From: Nocardioides thalensis
GTDB lineage: Bacteria > Actinomycetota > Actinomycetes > Propionibacteriales > Nocardioidaceae
Direction of reading: 5' to 3'
Assembly (NCBI RefSeq): GCF_013410655.1
Contig: NZ_JACCFP010000001.1
Location: forward strand, 2,999,501 to 3,063,500
Length of the DNA stretch: 64,000 nucleotides
Of the stretch, positions 16,218 through 23,429 are shown piece by piece. Position 1 is the first letter of the stretch. Every line of letters starts with the position of its first letter. The position numbers were made by a program, and so were the translations under genes. The notes beneath the pieces are model-generated. The model saw only the letters and a list, made by a program, of their open reading frames with translations. It did no database searches and was not told the origin of the DNA.

Positions 16218-17033
16218 ATGCCCAGCAACCCTCATCGCGACCGGGACGACGTCGCGGACGCCCTCGTGGCCCGTGCGCGGCGCCGCGGTGGCGGGGTACC
16301 GCTGAGGAACGCCTTCGCGCAGCGCGGACGCCAGGCTCGTCCCGTGCCGGGGCCCCTTCACGACTTGGTGCGCAACCATGACGAGCGCGGCCTCGATCTT
16401 TACCTCCTGCTTCGCGCGGTCGTGAGCAGCGATGAGGCCACCGACGCGTGGGACGTCGCGCTCGACGCGCGGGTGTGGGCTCGCGGCCTGGGCCTGCCCA
16501 CTGCCAACGACCCCGGGACCGCCGCGGTCTCGAAGACCTGGCGCCGGCTCGACGACCACGGCCTGATCACACGCGAGCGACGGGGCCGGAGCGCGAACAT
16601 CACCCTCCTCGACGAGGCCGGCACCGGACGCGAGTACACCTACCCGTCCGGAAAGGGCCGTGGGCGCTACTTCAAGCTCTCGGAGCAGTTCTGGACCGCC
16701 GAAGAGCGCTGGTACCGCACCCTCAGCCTGGCGGCCAAGGCGATGCTGCTGGTCGGCAGCTCCCTGAAGCCGGGCTTCGTTCTTCCGCTGGAGCAGATGC
16801 CGGCGTGGTACGGCATCTCCGGGGACACCGCGGCCCGGGGCCTCGGAGAGCTGGAGTCGGTGGGCTTGCTCGAGGTGACGAAGCGGAGGCGGCCGGAGCC
16901 GCTGTCTCCCACGAAGTACGTCATCGAGAACGTCTACGAGCTGAAGGCGCCGTTCGCGCAGGACTGGCGGAGCCGGCCGCTCGCGAGCGTCACGACTATC
17001 CACGGCGACGAGGACGCGGAGGGCGCTGGATGA
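16218..17033 (+). CDS. Winged-helix protein, possible replication or regulatory protein of the element
   Basis: A 271-residue cytoplasmic protein with no family I can name. Two stretches look like winged helix-turn-helix units: VSKTWRRLDDHGLITRERR (residues about 107-125) and WYGISGDTAARGLGELESVGLLEVTKRR (about 196-223, quoted in part as DTAARGLGELE). Such paired winged helices are found in plasmid replication initiators and in transcriptional regulators. Its place next to the left att-like site favours an element-encoded role. The start codon is ATG, and its stop overlaps the start of the next gene by four bases. Confidence 0.65.
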   Translation: MPSNPHRDRDDVADALVARARRRGGGVPLRNAFAQRGRQARPVPGPLHDLVRNHDERGLDLYLLLRAVVSSDEATDAWDVALDARVWARGLGLPTANDPGTAAVSKTWRRLDDHGLITRERRGRSANITLLDEAGTGREYTYPSGKGRGRYFKLSEQFWTAEERWYRTLSLAAKAMLLVGSSLKPGFVLPLEQMPAWYGISGDTAARGLGELESVGLLEVTKRRRPEPLSPTKYVIENVYELKAPFAQDWRSRPLASVTTIHGDEDAEGAG

Positions 17034-17377
17034 AGACGCTGACGATCATCGTGCTGATCGCCACCCCTCTGCTCGCGTTCGCTGGTGGGCTTGTCGGTCA
17101 CCTTCTTCTGCGCCGGGGCGCCAAGGAGCTCGACCGGTGGCGCAAGCGGGAGGAGACCATGCGTCTCTTGAGGTGGGCGGTGGAGCTCGCGACTGACCCT
17201 GAGCCTGCGCGCGCCCAGGCCGGCATCACCGTCCTTGGTGCACTGCTGGACTCCGAGTTGCTTGACGCGGTCGACGTGGAACTCGTAGCGACGGTCGCGG
17301 GCGCGATTGCCCTGGGCGTGACGGGACCGCCGCCCCTGGGGCCGCCGCCCTCGGGGCCCCCGCCCTCGGGGCCCTAG
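17030..17377 (+). CDS. Small membrane-anchored protein with proline-rich tail
   Basis: A 115-residue protein with one N-terminal membrane helix (residues about 4-26), a charged helical middle (ELDRWRKREETMRLLRW) and a C-terminal tail of three repeats of PPP[L/S]GP. The ATG overlaps the stop of the winged-helix gene (ATGA), so the two are co-translated. The tail repeat is also a short DNA repeat at 17332-17373. Function unknown. Confidence 0.6.
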   Translation: MKTLTIIVLIATPLLAFAGGLVGHLLLRRGAKELDRWRKREETMRLLRWAVELATDPEPARAQAGITVLGALLDSELLDAVDVELVATVAGAIALGVTGPPPLGPPPSGPPPSGP

Positions 17378-17565
17378 CGTTAGCACTCAGCGCCGCTCGG
17401 GCGCGGCCTGGCCGAGGTCAGTGGGGCGACGTGGGTTCACGGCTCGGCCTTGGGTGCCCGGACCCCACCCCTTCGCTTACCAGGCCCCCGGCCGCACCGC
17501 CGAGCCGGCAAATGACCTAGGGAGCCTGAGTAACTCAAATGCGGAATGAGCGGGCGGCGGACGGC

Positions 17566-17805
17566 CTACTCCCAGCCGTGCTCGGCGTAGGTCCGGCGGT
17601 CCCAGTCCTGGTCGCTCCGGTACTCGCCCCAGCCCATGTGCTCGTAGTAAAGCGTCATTGCCTCGAAGTGGCTGGCGGCTTCGACGGTCCACGTCAGACG
17701 AGCGGACGTCGAAAGAGTCGCTCTTGCCTGGGCACCGTGCGGACCCGCGAGACAGAAGGTAAAGCGGCCGTCGCTCTCCGGGTCATCCCACAACTCATGA
17801 AGCAC
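17566..17805 (-). CDS. Hypothetical small protein (79 aa)
   Basis: A 79-residue soluble protein: MLHELWDDPESDG at the start, a strand FCLAGPHG, and a Trp/Tyr-rich end (YYEHMGWGEY, QDWDRRTY). Composition and lack of GC-biased low complexity indicate a real gene. It resembles small actinobacterial proteins of unknown role often found on mobile DNA. No operator or partner is evident. Confidence 0.65.
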   Translation of the reverse strand: MLHELWDDPESDGRFTFCLAGPHGAQARATLSTSARLTWTVEAASHFEAMTLYYEHMGWGEYRSDQDWDRRTYAEHGWE

Positions 17806-17858
17806 CAGAGCACCCTAGATGGCGTCGCCCTGCGGCATTGTCGGGCTCCGCCCGCAAC

Positions 17859-17873
17859 GCGGCAGAGTCGGGC
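17859..17873 (+). repeat. 15-bp repeat GCGGCAGAGTCGGGC (second copy at 18578-18592)
   Basis: An exact 15-base match occurs twice, 719 bases apart, both in intergenic DNA before small orphan genes. It may be a leftover of duplication or a regulatory site. Confidence 0.35.
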
Positions 17874-17889
17874 AGATCAGCCTGCGCCC

Positions 17890-18087
17890 TCACTCGCACG
17901 CCAGGCGATCGGTGAGATCTCGCTGCCAGTCAATGGGCTCCCCACGCTCTTCCGCCGCTTCGACGTACTCGGCCATTCGCTCGAAGAGCACCTCGGCGGT
18001 GACTCCTCGCCATCGGACCGGATTGTCATAGGCGTCGTCGCGGAGGTCCCAGAAGTTGTCCGCCAGCCTGCGCTCGACGTTGGTCAT
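17890..18087 (-). CDS. Hypothetical small protein (65 aa)
   Basis: A 65-residue soluble, acidic and aromatic protein: MTNVERRLADNFWDLRDD at the start, then VRWRGVTAEVLFERM and a helical end with PIDWQRDLTD. Protein-like composition supports it; no good ribosome site is seen before the ATG. It is one of a run of four small minus-strand genes inside the putative element. No family recognised. Confidence 0.5.
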   Translation of the reverse strand: MTNVERRLADNFWDLRDDAYDNPVRWRGVTAEVLFERMAEYVEAAEERGEPIDWQRDLTDRLACE

Positions 18088-18149
18088 TGGAGGACTCTGA
18101 GTCCACGGCTTCCTCGCCCATCGGCACGACTGCACCGAACGCGGCAGGA

Positions 18150-18470
18150 TCAGGTCGCCGCGGCGGCAGTGATTGAACTGAAGACCAGCGCTAGGTACCC
18201 GGCCACGCCGACGAAGCACAGGAATGCGCCCGCCAATAGACCCACCGCGAACAGACGCAGACTGGGGTATGCCAGAAGGATGACTCCGGCGAAGCAGCCG
18301 GCACCGACCGCCGTCAGAAGGAATCCGATGCCCGTGTCGATGTTCGCCAGCAACATCACGTCGACCACGAACCCCGCCAGCGCAGGGACGATGCCGGCGA
18401 GGAGGCCCATCCAGAACCCCGGGCGCCAACTGCTCGAGGTTGGACGCGCGGCCAGCGCAGAGGTCGCCAT
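18150..18470 (-). CDS. Small integral membrane protein (106 aa)
   Basis: A protein with about three to four hydrophobic segments (starting near WMGLLAGIVPALAG, then FLLTAVGAGCFAGVILLAY, then a third and fourth to the end). The ATG at 18470 was chosen; a GTG two codons upstream is possible. No ligand-binding or catalytic motif is visible. It is part of the run of small genes at the left side of the element. Confidence 0.5.
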   Translation of the reverse strand: MATSALAARPTSSSWRPGFWMGLLAGIVPALAGFVVDVMLLANIDTGIGFLLTAVGAGCFAGVILLAYPSLRLFAVGLLAGAFLCFVGVAGYLALVFSSITAAAAT

Positions 18471-18638
18471 GCGCACGATTGTGTCCGATCTAAGGGGACC
18501 TCCGTGTGGCCTCAGCGAAACTCGACGACTTGGCTGGTTGCCGCAGCCTGCACCCGAGTTGGTAGCGCGCTCCGGTCGCGGCAGAGTCGGGCGAGCGTAG
18601 CCGCCCTGGTGGCGGCATGAGCGGACGGCAGTACAAGG

Positions 18639-18866
18639 TCAGTCGCGGCGGGTGAGCGCCTGCGTTCCGAGGGCGACACCGCCAGCGATGATCCCCACAA
18701 GACCCGCGCCGAGTGACGTGACGCCGAAGAATGTCAACCAGTCGCTGCCCATGGCGTCTTCTAGCATCGCGCCGCCGATCCCGAGCAGGATCGCCCCAAG
18801 CAGGCCGTAGGCGACCCCGGGAGTGCCGCCGGAGGTAGGTGTTCGAGTCACGCTGAACGATCCCAC
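18639..18866 (-). CDS. Small two-helix membrane protein (75 aa)
   Basis: A 75-residue protein with two hydrophobic helices (around AYGLLGAILLGIGGAML and GAGLVGIIAGGVALG) joined by an acidic loop. It starts with GTG and has a weak ribosome site. No family recognised. The next 240 bases on the right contain a 9-bp perfect hairpin and no gene. Confidence 0.45.
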   Translation of the reverse strand: MGSFSVTRTPTSGGTPGVAYGLLGAILLGIGGAMLEDAMGSDWLTFFGVTSLGAGLVGIIAGGVALGTQALTRRD

Positions 18867-18882
18867 GAGGCTGGCCGATGTG

Positions 18883-18904
18883 CCCGCTCATCGGCATGAG
18901 CGGG
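18883..18904. repeat. Perfect 9-bp inverted repeat
   Basis: CCCGCTCAT, four bases, ATGAGCGGG. It lies between the small membrane protein gene and the M48 peptidase gene. It may be a transcription stop or a protein-binding hairpin; no T-run follows. Confidence 0.35.
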
Positions 18905-19106
18905 CGCTGCTCTTCCCCCACGCCCGGTCTGTTTCTGTCGGCAACTGAGGTTGGTGCTAGCGAACTTTGGCCGCCGCAACTGCGGTTTACAACCGAGCCG
19001 CGGGGCAGGGTTCTGGGGTCACGAAAGCGCGGCTCAGGAGCGCTGGGGCTGTGGTTTACGGTCGCTGACGTAGCTGGCTAGCGACCACCGTGGCTGCGGC
19101 GTCAGG

Positions 19107-19982
19107 TCACAGGAACGTGCCGTGCACGTCCCAGCCCTCGGTCTGCATCCGGCGCAGGGTGGTCATCCGGCGGAAGCCGACGGGGTGATCGGCACGGAAG
19201 TTGGCGACCTTGAGCCAGAAGCCGTCCTTGTGGTCGGCGACGGAGGCGAAGTAAGCATCGAGGTCGACCTCCTTCTGCATGTGCTTCCCGGCGTACAGAC
19301 CGACCATCTTCGGAGCACCCTCGAGCGCGAGGAAGGCGCCGACCCGATCGGCGGTGTACTCCTGGGCCCGCTGGAACGACGGCCACAGCTGGAGCGGGCG
19401 AAGCACGGGCGACAGCATGAGCCGGCGGAACTGGGTGTGGCCGCAGTGGTGGTGGCCGAGCTCGTGACTGAGCACGAAGCGCATCAGGTCGAAGTGACCG
19501 TGCTCGTAGGCGAGGTCGAGGAGGTCGCTGTAGATCATGACGTAGCCGCGGCGGATCCGGCACTTGGTGGCGTAGGCGTTCATCACGCCATTGCCGTTGA
19601 CCAGGTAGAGCCGCGGTGTCTTGTGCATGCCCGACCCGTCGGGCGTCATCCCCAGCTTGGCGGCCTGCTCCACGAACAGCGCGTGCAGCTGCGGCAGCTG
19701 TTGCGAGGTGACCTCAACGGCGTTGGAGATCGTCGACCAGTACAGGTACCGCGAGAACACCAGGCTCGCGAAGATCGGACCCACGACAGCAACCACGACC
19801 GCGCTGCGCAGCCACCCGGGCGCACCGAGGCCGTCGATCACCATGACGACCATGACCACTAGCGCCACGGCGAGAAGGATGATCCCGGTCACCAGCATCG
19901 GCACCTCGGCCCGGTGCCGGAGGTCCTTCACCGGCGGCAAGGGCGGCGCGACTGTGTCGTTGGATGCCTCGAGTGTCGTCAT
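19107..19982 (-). CDS. M48-family membrane metallopeptidase
   Basis: A 291-residue protein with two N-terminal membrane helices (residues about 28-50 and 60-80) and a zinc peptidase domain. The zinc motif HELGHHHCGH sits near residues 175-184 and a third ligand Glu is in EYTADRVGA near 217. This is the HtpX/Ste24-like arrangement. Its catalytic face relative to the membrane is not clear. It is transcribed in the same direction as the SigK operon, 44 bases beyond its last gene, and could be read through from it. Confidence 0.85.
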   Translation of the reverse strand: MTTLEASNDTVAPPLPPVKDLRHRAEVPMLVTGIILLAVALVVMVVMVIDGLGAPGWLRSAVVVAVVGPIFASLVFSRYLYWSTISNAVEVTSQQLPQLHALFVEQAAKLGMTPDGSGMHKTPRLYLVNGNGVMNAYATKCRIRRGYVMIYSDLLDLAYEHGHFDLMRFVLSHELGHHHCGHTQFRRLMLSPVLRPLQLWPSFQRAQEYTADRVGAFLALEGAPKMVGLYAGKHMQKEVDLDAYFASVADHKDGFWLKVANFRADHPVGFRRMTTLRRMQTEGWDVHGTFL

Positions 19983-20026
19983 CTACCTCTCCCGAATTCG
20001 CTTTCGCCGCTTCTGCGCGCCCGGCC

Positions 20027-20851
20027 CTATCGCGGGCCGTGGAGTCTTTCAGATCCGCGCGGCTTCATGGGTATGAACATCGACGTGCGGGCCGCGTAGA
20101 CGCGGTAGGCCGGACGCTGCATCATCCTCTCCTCAAGCAACCGCGCGCCCGTGACGTGGACGAGGAACCACGTCATCGTGACCGGCGCGATCACAGTTGC
20201 GAGTCCGGCCAGCCAGCCGCTGGCCGCCGCCGAGGCGAGCCAGATACCCCACCACACGCAGGCGTCGCCGAAGTAGTTGGGGTGTCGGGTGTAGCGCCAC
20301 AACCCGGAGTCGAGGACGGGCGGCCGGGCGTCACGGGGCTTGCTCCGGTAGGCGGCGAGCTGCGCGTCGCCGACAGCCTCGAAGATCATGCCGACCGTCC
20401 AGACCAGGCAACCGACGACCAGGACCGGCCAGTACTCGATCTGCAGGACCGCGCCGACGGCGACGGGGAGGGCGACCAGGCAGACGGCCGCGCCCTGGAC
20501 GAGGAACACCTTGCGAACCGCCACCGCCATCCCGACCTCGGCCAGCGGCCCGCCGAGAAGCTGCTCGTAGCGCGGGTCCTCCCCCACGCCGCTGCGACGG
20601 TGGATGTGCCAGGAGAGCCGGAGCCCCCACACCGCGACGAGCGCCGCGACGGCGATCGCGCGGAGAAGGTCGCCGCGCGCGGCCGCCGCTCCCACCACGG
20701 CGGCCGCGGCGGCCGAGAGCGCCAACGCGACCCCCCAGGCCACGTCGACGACGACGACCCGCCGTTGGCGGCGGGCGATCAGGGCGGTCACCGTCATGGT
20801 GACCGCGGCGGCGACCGCGACCGCCGCCACCGCGGCGGCGAGCGCGCTCAC
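20027..20851 (-). CDS. DUF1295-family membrane enzyme (Rv0446c-like)
   Basis: A 274-residue membrane protein with about seven hydrophobic segments and the steroid-reductase-like C-terminal motif YTRHPNYFGD (residues about 190-199). Family members are thought to act on lipids with NADPH. The GTG start overlaps the stop of the upstream methyltransferase gene (GTGA), and it is the last gene of the SigK operon, the same partner as Rv0446c in Mycobacterium tuberculosis. The long reading frame upstream of the GTG is a shadow inside the methyltransferase gene. Confidence 0.85.
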   Translation of the reverse strand: MSALAAAVAAVAVAAAVTMTVTALIARRQRRVVVVDVAWGVALALSAAAAAVVGAAAARGDLLRAIAVAALVAVWGLRLSWHIHRRSGVGEDPRYEQLLGGPLAEVGMAVAVRKVFLVQGAAVCLVALPVAVGAVLQIEYWPVLVVGCLVWTVGMIFEAVGDAQLAAYRSKPRDARPPVLDSGLWRYTRHPNYFGDACVWWGIWLASAAASGWLAGLATVIAPVTMTWFLVHVTGARLLEERMMQRPAYRVYAARTSMFIPMKPRGSERLHGPR

Positions 20852-22146
20852 CACGCGCGTGCCGCGGGCAGCGTGTGCGCCGCGCCGGGGCGCGCCAGCA
20901 GGATCTGGTCGACGCCCATGCGGCCGTCGCGGAACGCCATCGACCCGCCGACGAGGTAGAGCCGCCACACGCGCACCATCTCCTCCCCCACTAGCGCCTC
21001 GATCTCCGCGCGGTTGCTCTCGAACCGCTCGAGCCACCCTGCGACCGTCTGCACGTAATGCTCGCGCAGCGCGTGCACGTCGCGGAGCTCGAGGCCGCTG
21101 CCCTCGAGCAGCGCGACGGTCTCACCGACGGGCCGCATGTGCATGTCGGGGGCGATGAAGGACTCGATGAACGGCCCGCCCCCGGGCCACGGACCGGTCC
21201 GGGACATCTGCTGCACCAGCACCCGACCGCCCGGTCGTACGGCGTCGTGGAGCACCCGCGCATAGGTGCGGTAGTTGTGCTCCCCCACGTGCTCACCCAT
21301 CTCGAGGGAGGCGACGGCGTCGTACTCCTCGCCGCGCAGGGGTACGGCGTCGCGGTAGTCGCGGAGCCGGATCTCGACGAGGTGGTCGACGCCGCGCCGC
21401 CTCGCCGCCCGCTCGGCGAACCTCTGCTGCTCGGTGGAGATGGTCACCCCGGTCACGCGCGCACCGAAGTGCTCGGCGGCGTGCAGCGCGAGCGCGCCCC
21501 AGCCGCTGCCGACGTCGAGCAGCCGCATTCCCGGTTCGAGGCCGAGCTTGCGGCAGACGAGCGAGAGCTTCGCGTGCTGCGCCTCCTCGAGGGACATGCC
21601 GGGATCGGTGTGGTAGCCGCAGGAGTAGGCCATCGACGGGTCGAGGACCAGCGCGTAGAAGTCGGTGGACAAGTCGTAGTGGTGACTGATGGCGCGACGG
21701 TCCCGCTCGCGGCTGTGCAGCCGCCCGCGCACGCGGGCCTGGGTGGCTGGCGGGGCGGGCGGTCGGCCGAGAGCACCGAGCCCGGCGGCCGTGCGCAGCG
21801 CCGCTGCCATTGCCCGCAGCGGGGGGCGCCCGCCGCCGAGCCCGCGGTCGCGTGCGACGGCGAAGGCGTGGGTGAGTGCCTCGTCGAGGTCGCCGGGCAC
21901 GTCCAGGTCGCCGGTCACGTAGGCCTGCGCCGCACCGAGCTCACCGGGATGGCGCAGCAGGCGGCGCAGGGCGCTCGGCGAGCGGAGGACCACCAGCGGG
22001 GCGTCCGGCGGCCCGGCCTCCGACCCGTCCCACGCCTGCAGCCGCACGGGCAGCTCGCCGCCGACGAACGGCTCGACCGTGCGGGCGAGCCGCGCCGCCA
22101 CCGGGGTGACGTCCGACGTCGGGCGGGACTCGGTCGCGGTGCTCAT
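20848..22146 (-). CDS. Cyclopropane-fatty-acid-synthase-like SAM methyltransferase (second copy)
   Basis: A 432-residue enzyme. The N-terminal third is the CFA N-domain; the SAM-binding motif is LLDVGSGWGALAL (residues about 218-230), preceded by SHHYDLSTDFY and followed by ASLEMGEHVG, all standard in the CFA/UfaA1 family. Such enzymes methylenate or methylate double bonds of membrane lipid acyl chains. It overlaps the first copy by four bases and the DUF1295 gene by four. The two copies have diverged strongly in their N-terminal parts, so they probably act on different positions or steps. Confidence 0.9.
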   Translation of the reverse strand: MSTATESRPTSDVTPVAARLARTVEPFVGGELPVRLQAWDGSEAGPPDAPLVVLRSPSALRRLLRHPGELGAAQAYVTGDLDVPGDLDEALTHAFAVARDRGLGGGRPPLRAMAAALRTAAGLGALGRPPAPPATQARVRGRLHSRERDRRAISHHYDLSTDFYALVLDPSMAYSCGYHTDPGMSLEEAQHAKLSLVCRKLGLEPGMRLLDVGSGWGALALHAAEHFGARVTGVTISTEQQRFAERAARRRGVDHLVEIRLRDYRDAVPLRGEEYDAVASLEMGEHVGEHNYRTYARVLHDAVRPGGRVLVQQMSRTGPWPGGGPFIESFIAPDMHMRPVGETVALLEGSGLELRDVHALREHYVQTVAGWLERFESNRAEIEALVGEEMVRVWRLYLVGGSMAFRDGRMGVDQILLARPGAAHTLPAARAW

Positions 22147-23429
22147 CGTGCCTCGTTCCGCGCCAGGGTGACCTGGTGGTCGTCGATGTAGCCCGACGCG
22201 AACCCGGCCCGGCTGTACTCGAGGTAGAAGTGCCAGAGCCGGAGGAACGTCTCGTCGAAGCCGAGCGCACGCGCGCCGTCCGCCGCCGCTCGGAACGCCT
22301 CGTCCCATAGCCGTAGCGTGGTGGCGTAGTGCGGACCCATCGCGAAGCGGTCGGTGACCCGGAGTGCCGTGTGGCGGGCGGCGATTTCCTCGATCGCCTG
22401 CAGCGAGGGCAGGGCGCCGCCGGGGAAGACGTGCTTGGTGATGAACGTGTGCGTGTTCCGGGTCGCGAGCATCCGGTGGTGGGGCATCGTGATCGCCTGC
22501 AGGGCGACCTTGCCGCCCGGGGCGAGCACGTGGTCGAGGGTGCGGAAGTACGTCGCCCAGTAGAGCTGGCCCACCGCCTCGAGCATCTCGACGGACACGA
22601 CTGCGTCGTAGGCCTGCGCGCGGCGCGGGTCGTCGAGGAGCGCTCGGTAGTCGCAGAGCTCGACCTCGACCCGGTCGGCCTGGCCGGTGGCGGCGATCCG
22701 CTCCTGGGCGAGCGCCTGCTGCTCCACCGACAGGGTGATGGTGTGCACGCGCGCTCCGCGCGCCGCCGCCCGGACGGCCAGCTCGCCCCATCCGGTGCCG
22801 ATTTCGAGCAGCCGGGTGCCGGGGCCGACGTCGGCCTGGTCGAGCAGCCGGTCGATCTTGCGGTGCTGGGCGGCCACCAGGTCCTCGGCGTCGGCCCGGG
22901 CGGGGTCGTGGAACAGCGCGGAGCTGTAGGTCATGGTCGGGTCGAGGAACAGCGCGAAGAGGTCGTTGGACAGGTCGTAGTGGTGCGACACGTTGGCCTG
23001 TGTGGTCGAGCGGTCACCACGGTGGGTCGCCGGCATCCGCCGTACGACGACCGAGCGCAGCCACTGCAGCGGGCGCGGCACCAGCCGCTCCAGGTCCGCC
23101 GCTAGGACCGTCAGGAAGTCGCCCAGCGCCGCGGGGTCCTCTCCCTCGTCCCAGGCGCCGGTGAGGTAGGCCTCGCCGAACCCGATCAGCTGGGCCTGCG
23201 CGAGCCGCGCGAACAGCTCGTCGGGGCGGTGCACGTGCACCGTGGGCCCGCCGCGGCCGAGGGTGCGGGCCGGGGCGTCGGCGGTGGCCGCGAGGTGCAC
23301 GGTGACGTCCAGCCGGTCGATCGCCGAGCAGAACAGGCGTCGGGCGATCCGCGCCCCTGTCCCGACCCTCGGGGTGGTATCGAGGTCCGACCAGGTCTCG
23401 TTGCGGACGGGCTGTTCTACGGCGGTCAT
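22143..23429 (-). CDS. ufaA1: Cyclopropane-fatty-acid-synthase-like SAM methyltransferase (UfaA1-like)
   Basis: A 428-residue SAM-dependent lipid methyltransferase. Family motifs are SHHYDLSNDLF (residue about 155), LLEIGTGWGELAV (about 207) and VSVEMLEAVG (about 273). It is coupled by a four-base overlap to the FAD/DUF1365 gene upstream and by another to the second copy downstream. In Mycobacterium tuberculosis the counterpart ufaA1 (Rv0447c) has been linked to tuberculostearic acid synthesis; here the same reaction with the FAD reductase partner is inferred from context. Confidence 0.88.
   Translation of the reverse strand: MTAVEQPVRNETWSDLDTTPRVGTGARIARRLFCSAIDRLDVTVHLAATADAPARTLGRGGPTVHVHRPDELFARLAQAQLIGFGEAYLTGAWDEGEDPAALGDFLTVLAADLERLVPRPLQWLRSVVVRRMPATHRGDRSTTQANVSHHYDLSNDLFALFLDPTMTYSSALFHDPARADAEDLVAAQHRKIDRLLDQADVGPGTRLLEIGTGWGELAVRAAARGARVHTITLSVEQQALAQERIAATGQADRVEVELCDYRALLDDPRRAQAYDAVVSVEMLEAVGQLYWATYFRTLDHVLAPGGKVALQAITMPHHRMLATRNTHTFITKHVFPGGALPSLQAIEEIAARHTALRVTDRFAMGPHYATTLRLWDEAFRAAADGARALGFDETFLRLWHFYLEYSRAGFASGYIDDHQVTLARNEAR

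Noticed and set aside
20848..22791. Longer start for the second CFA-like methyltransferase
   Set aside because: The extra 215 codons lie out of frame inside the first methyltransferase gene and are not protein-like; ATG at 22146 overlaps the upstream stop.
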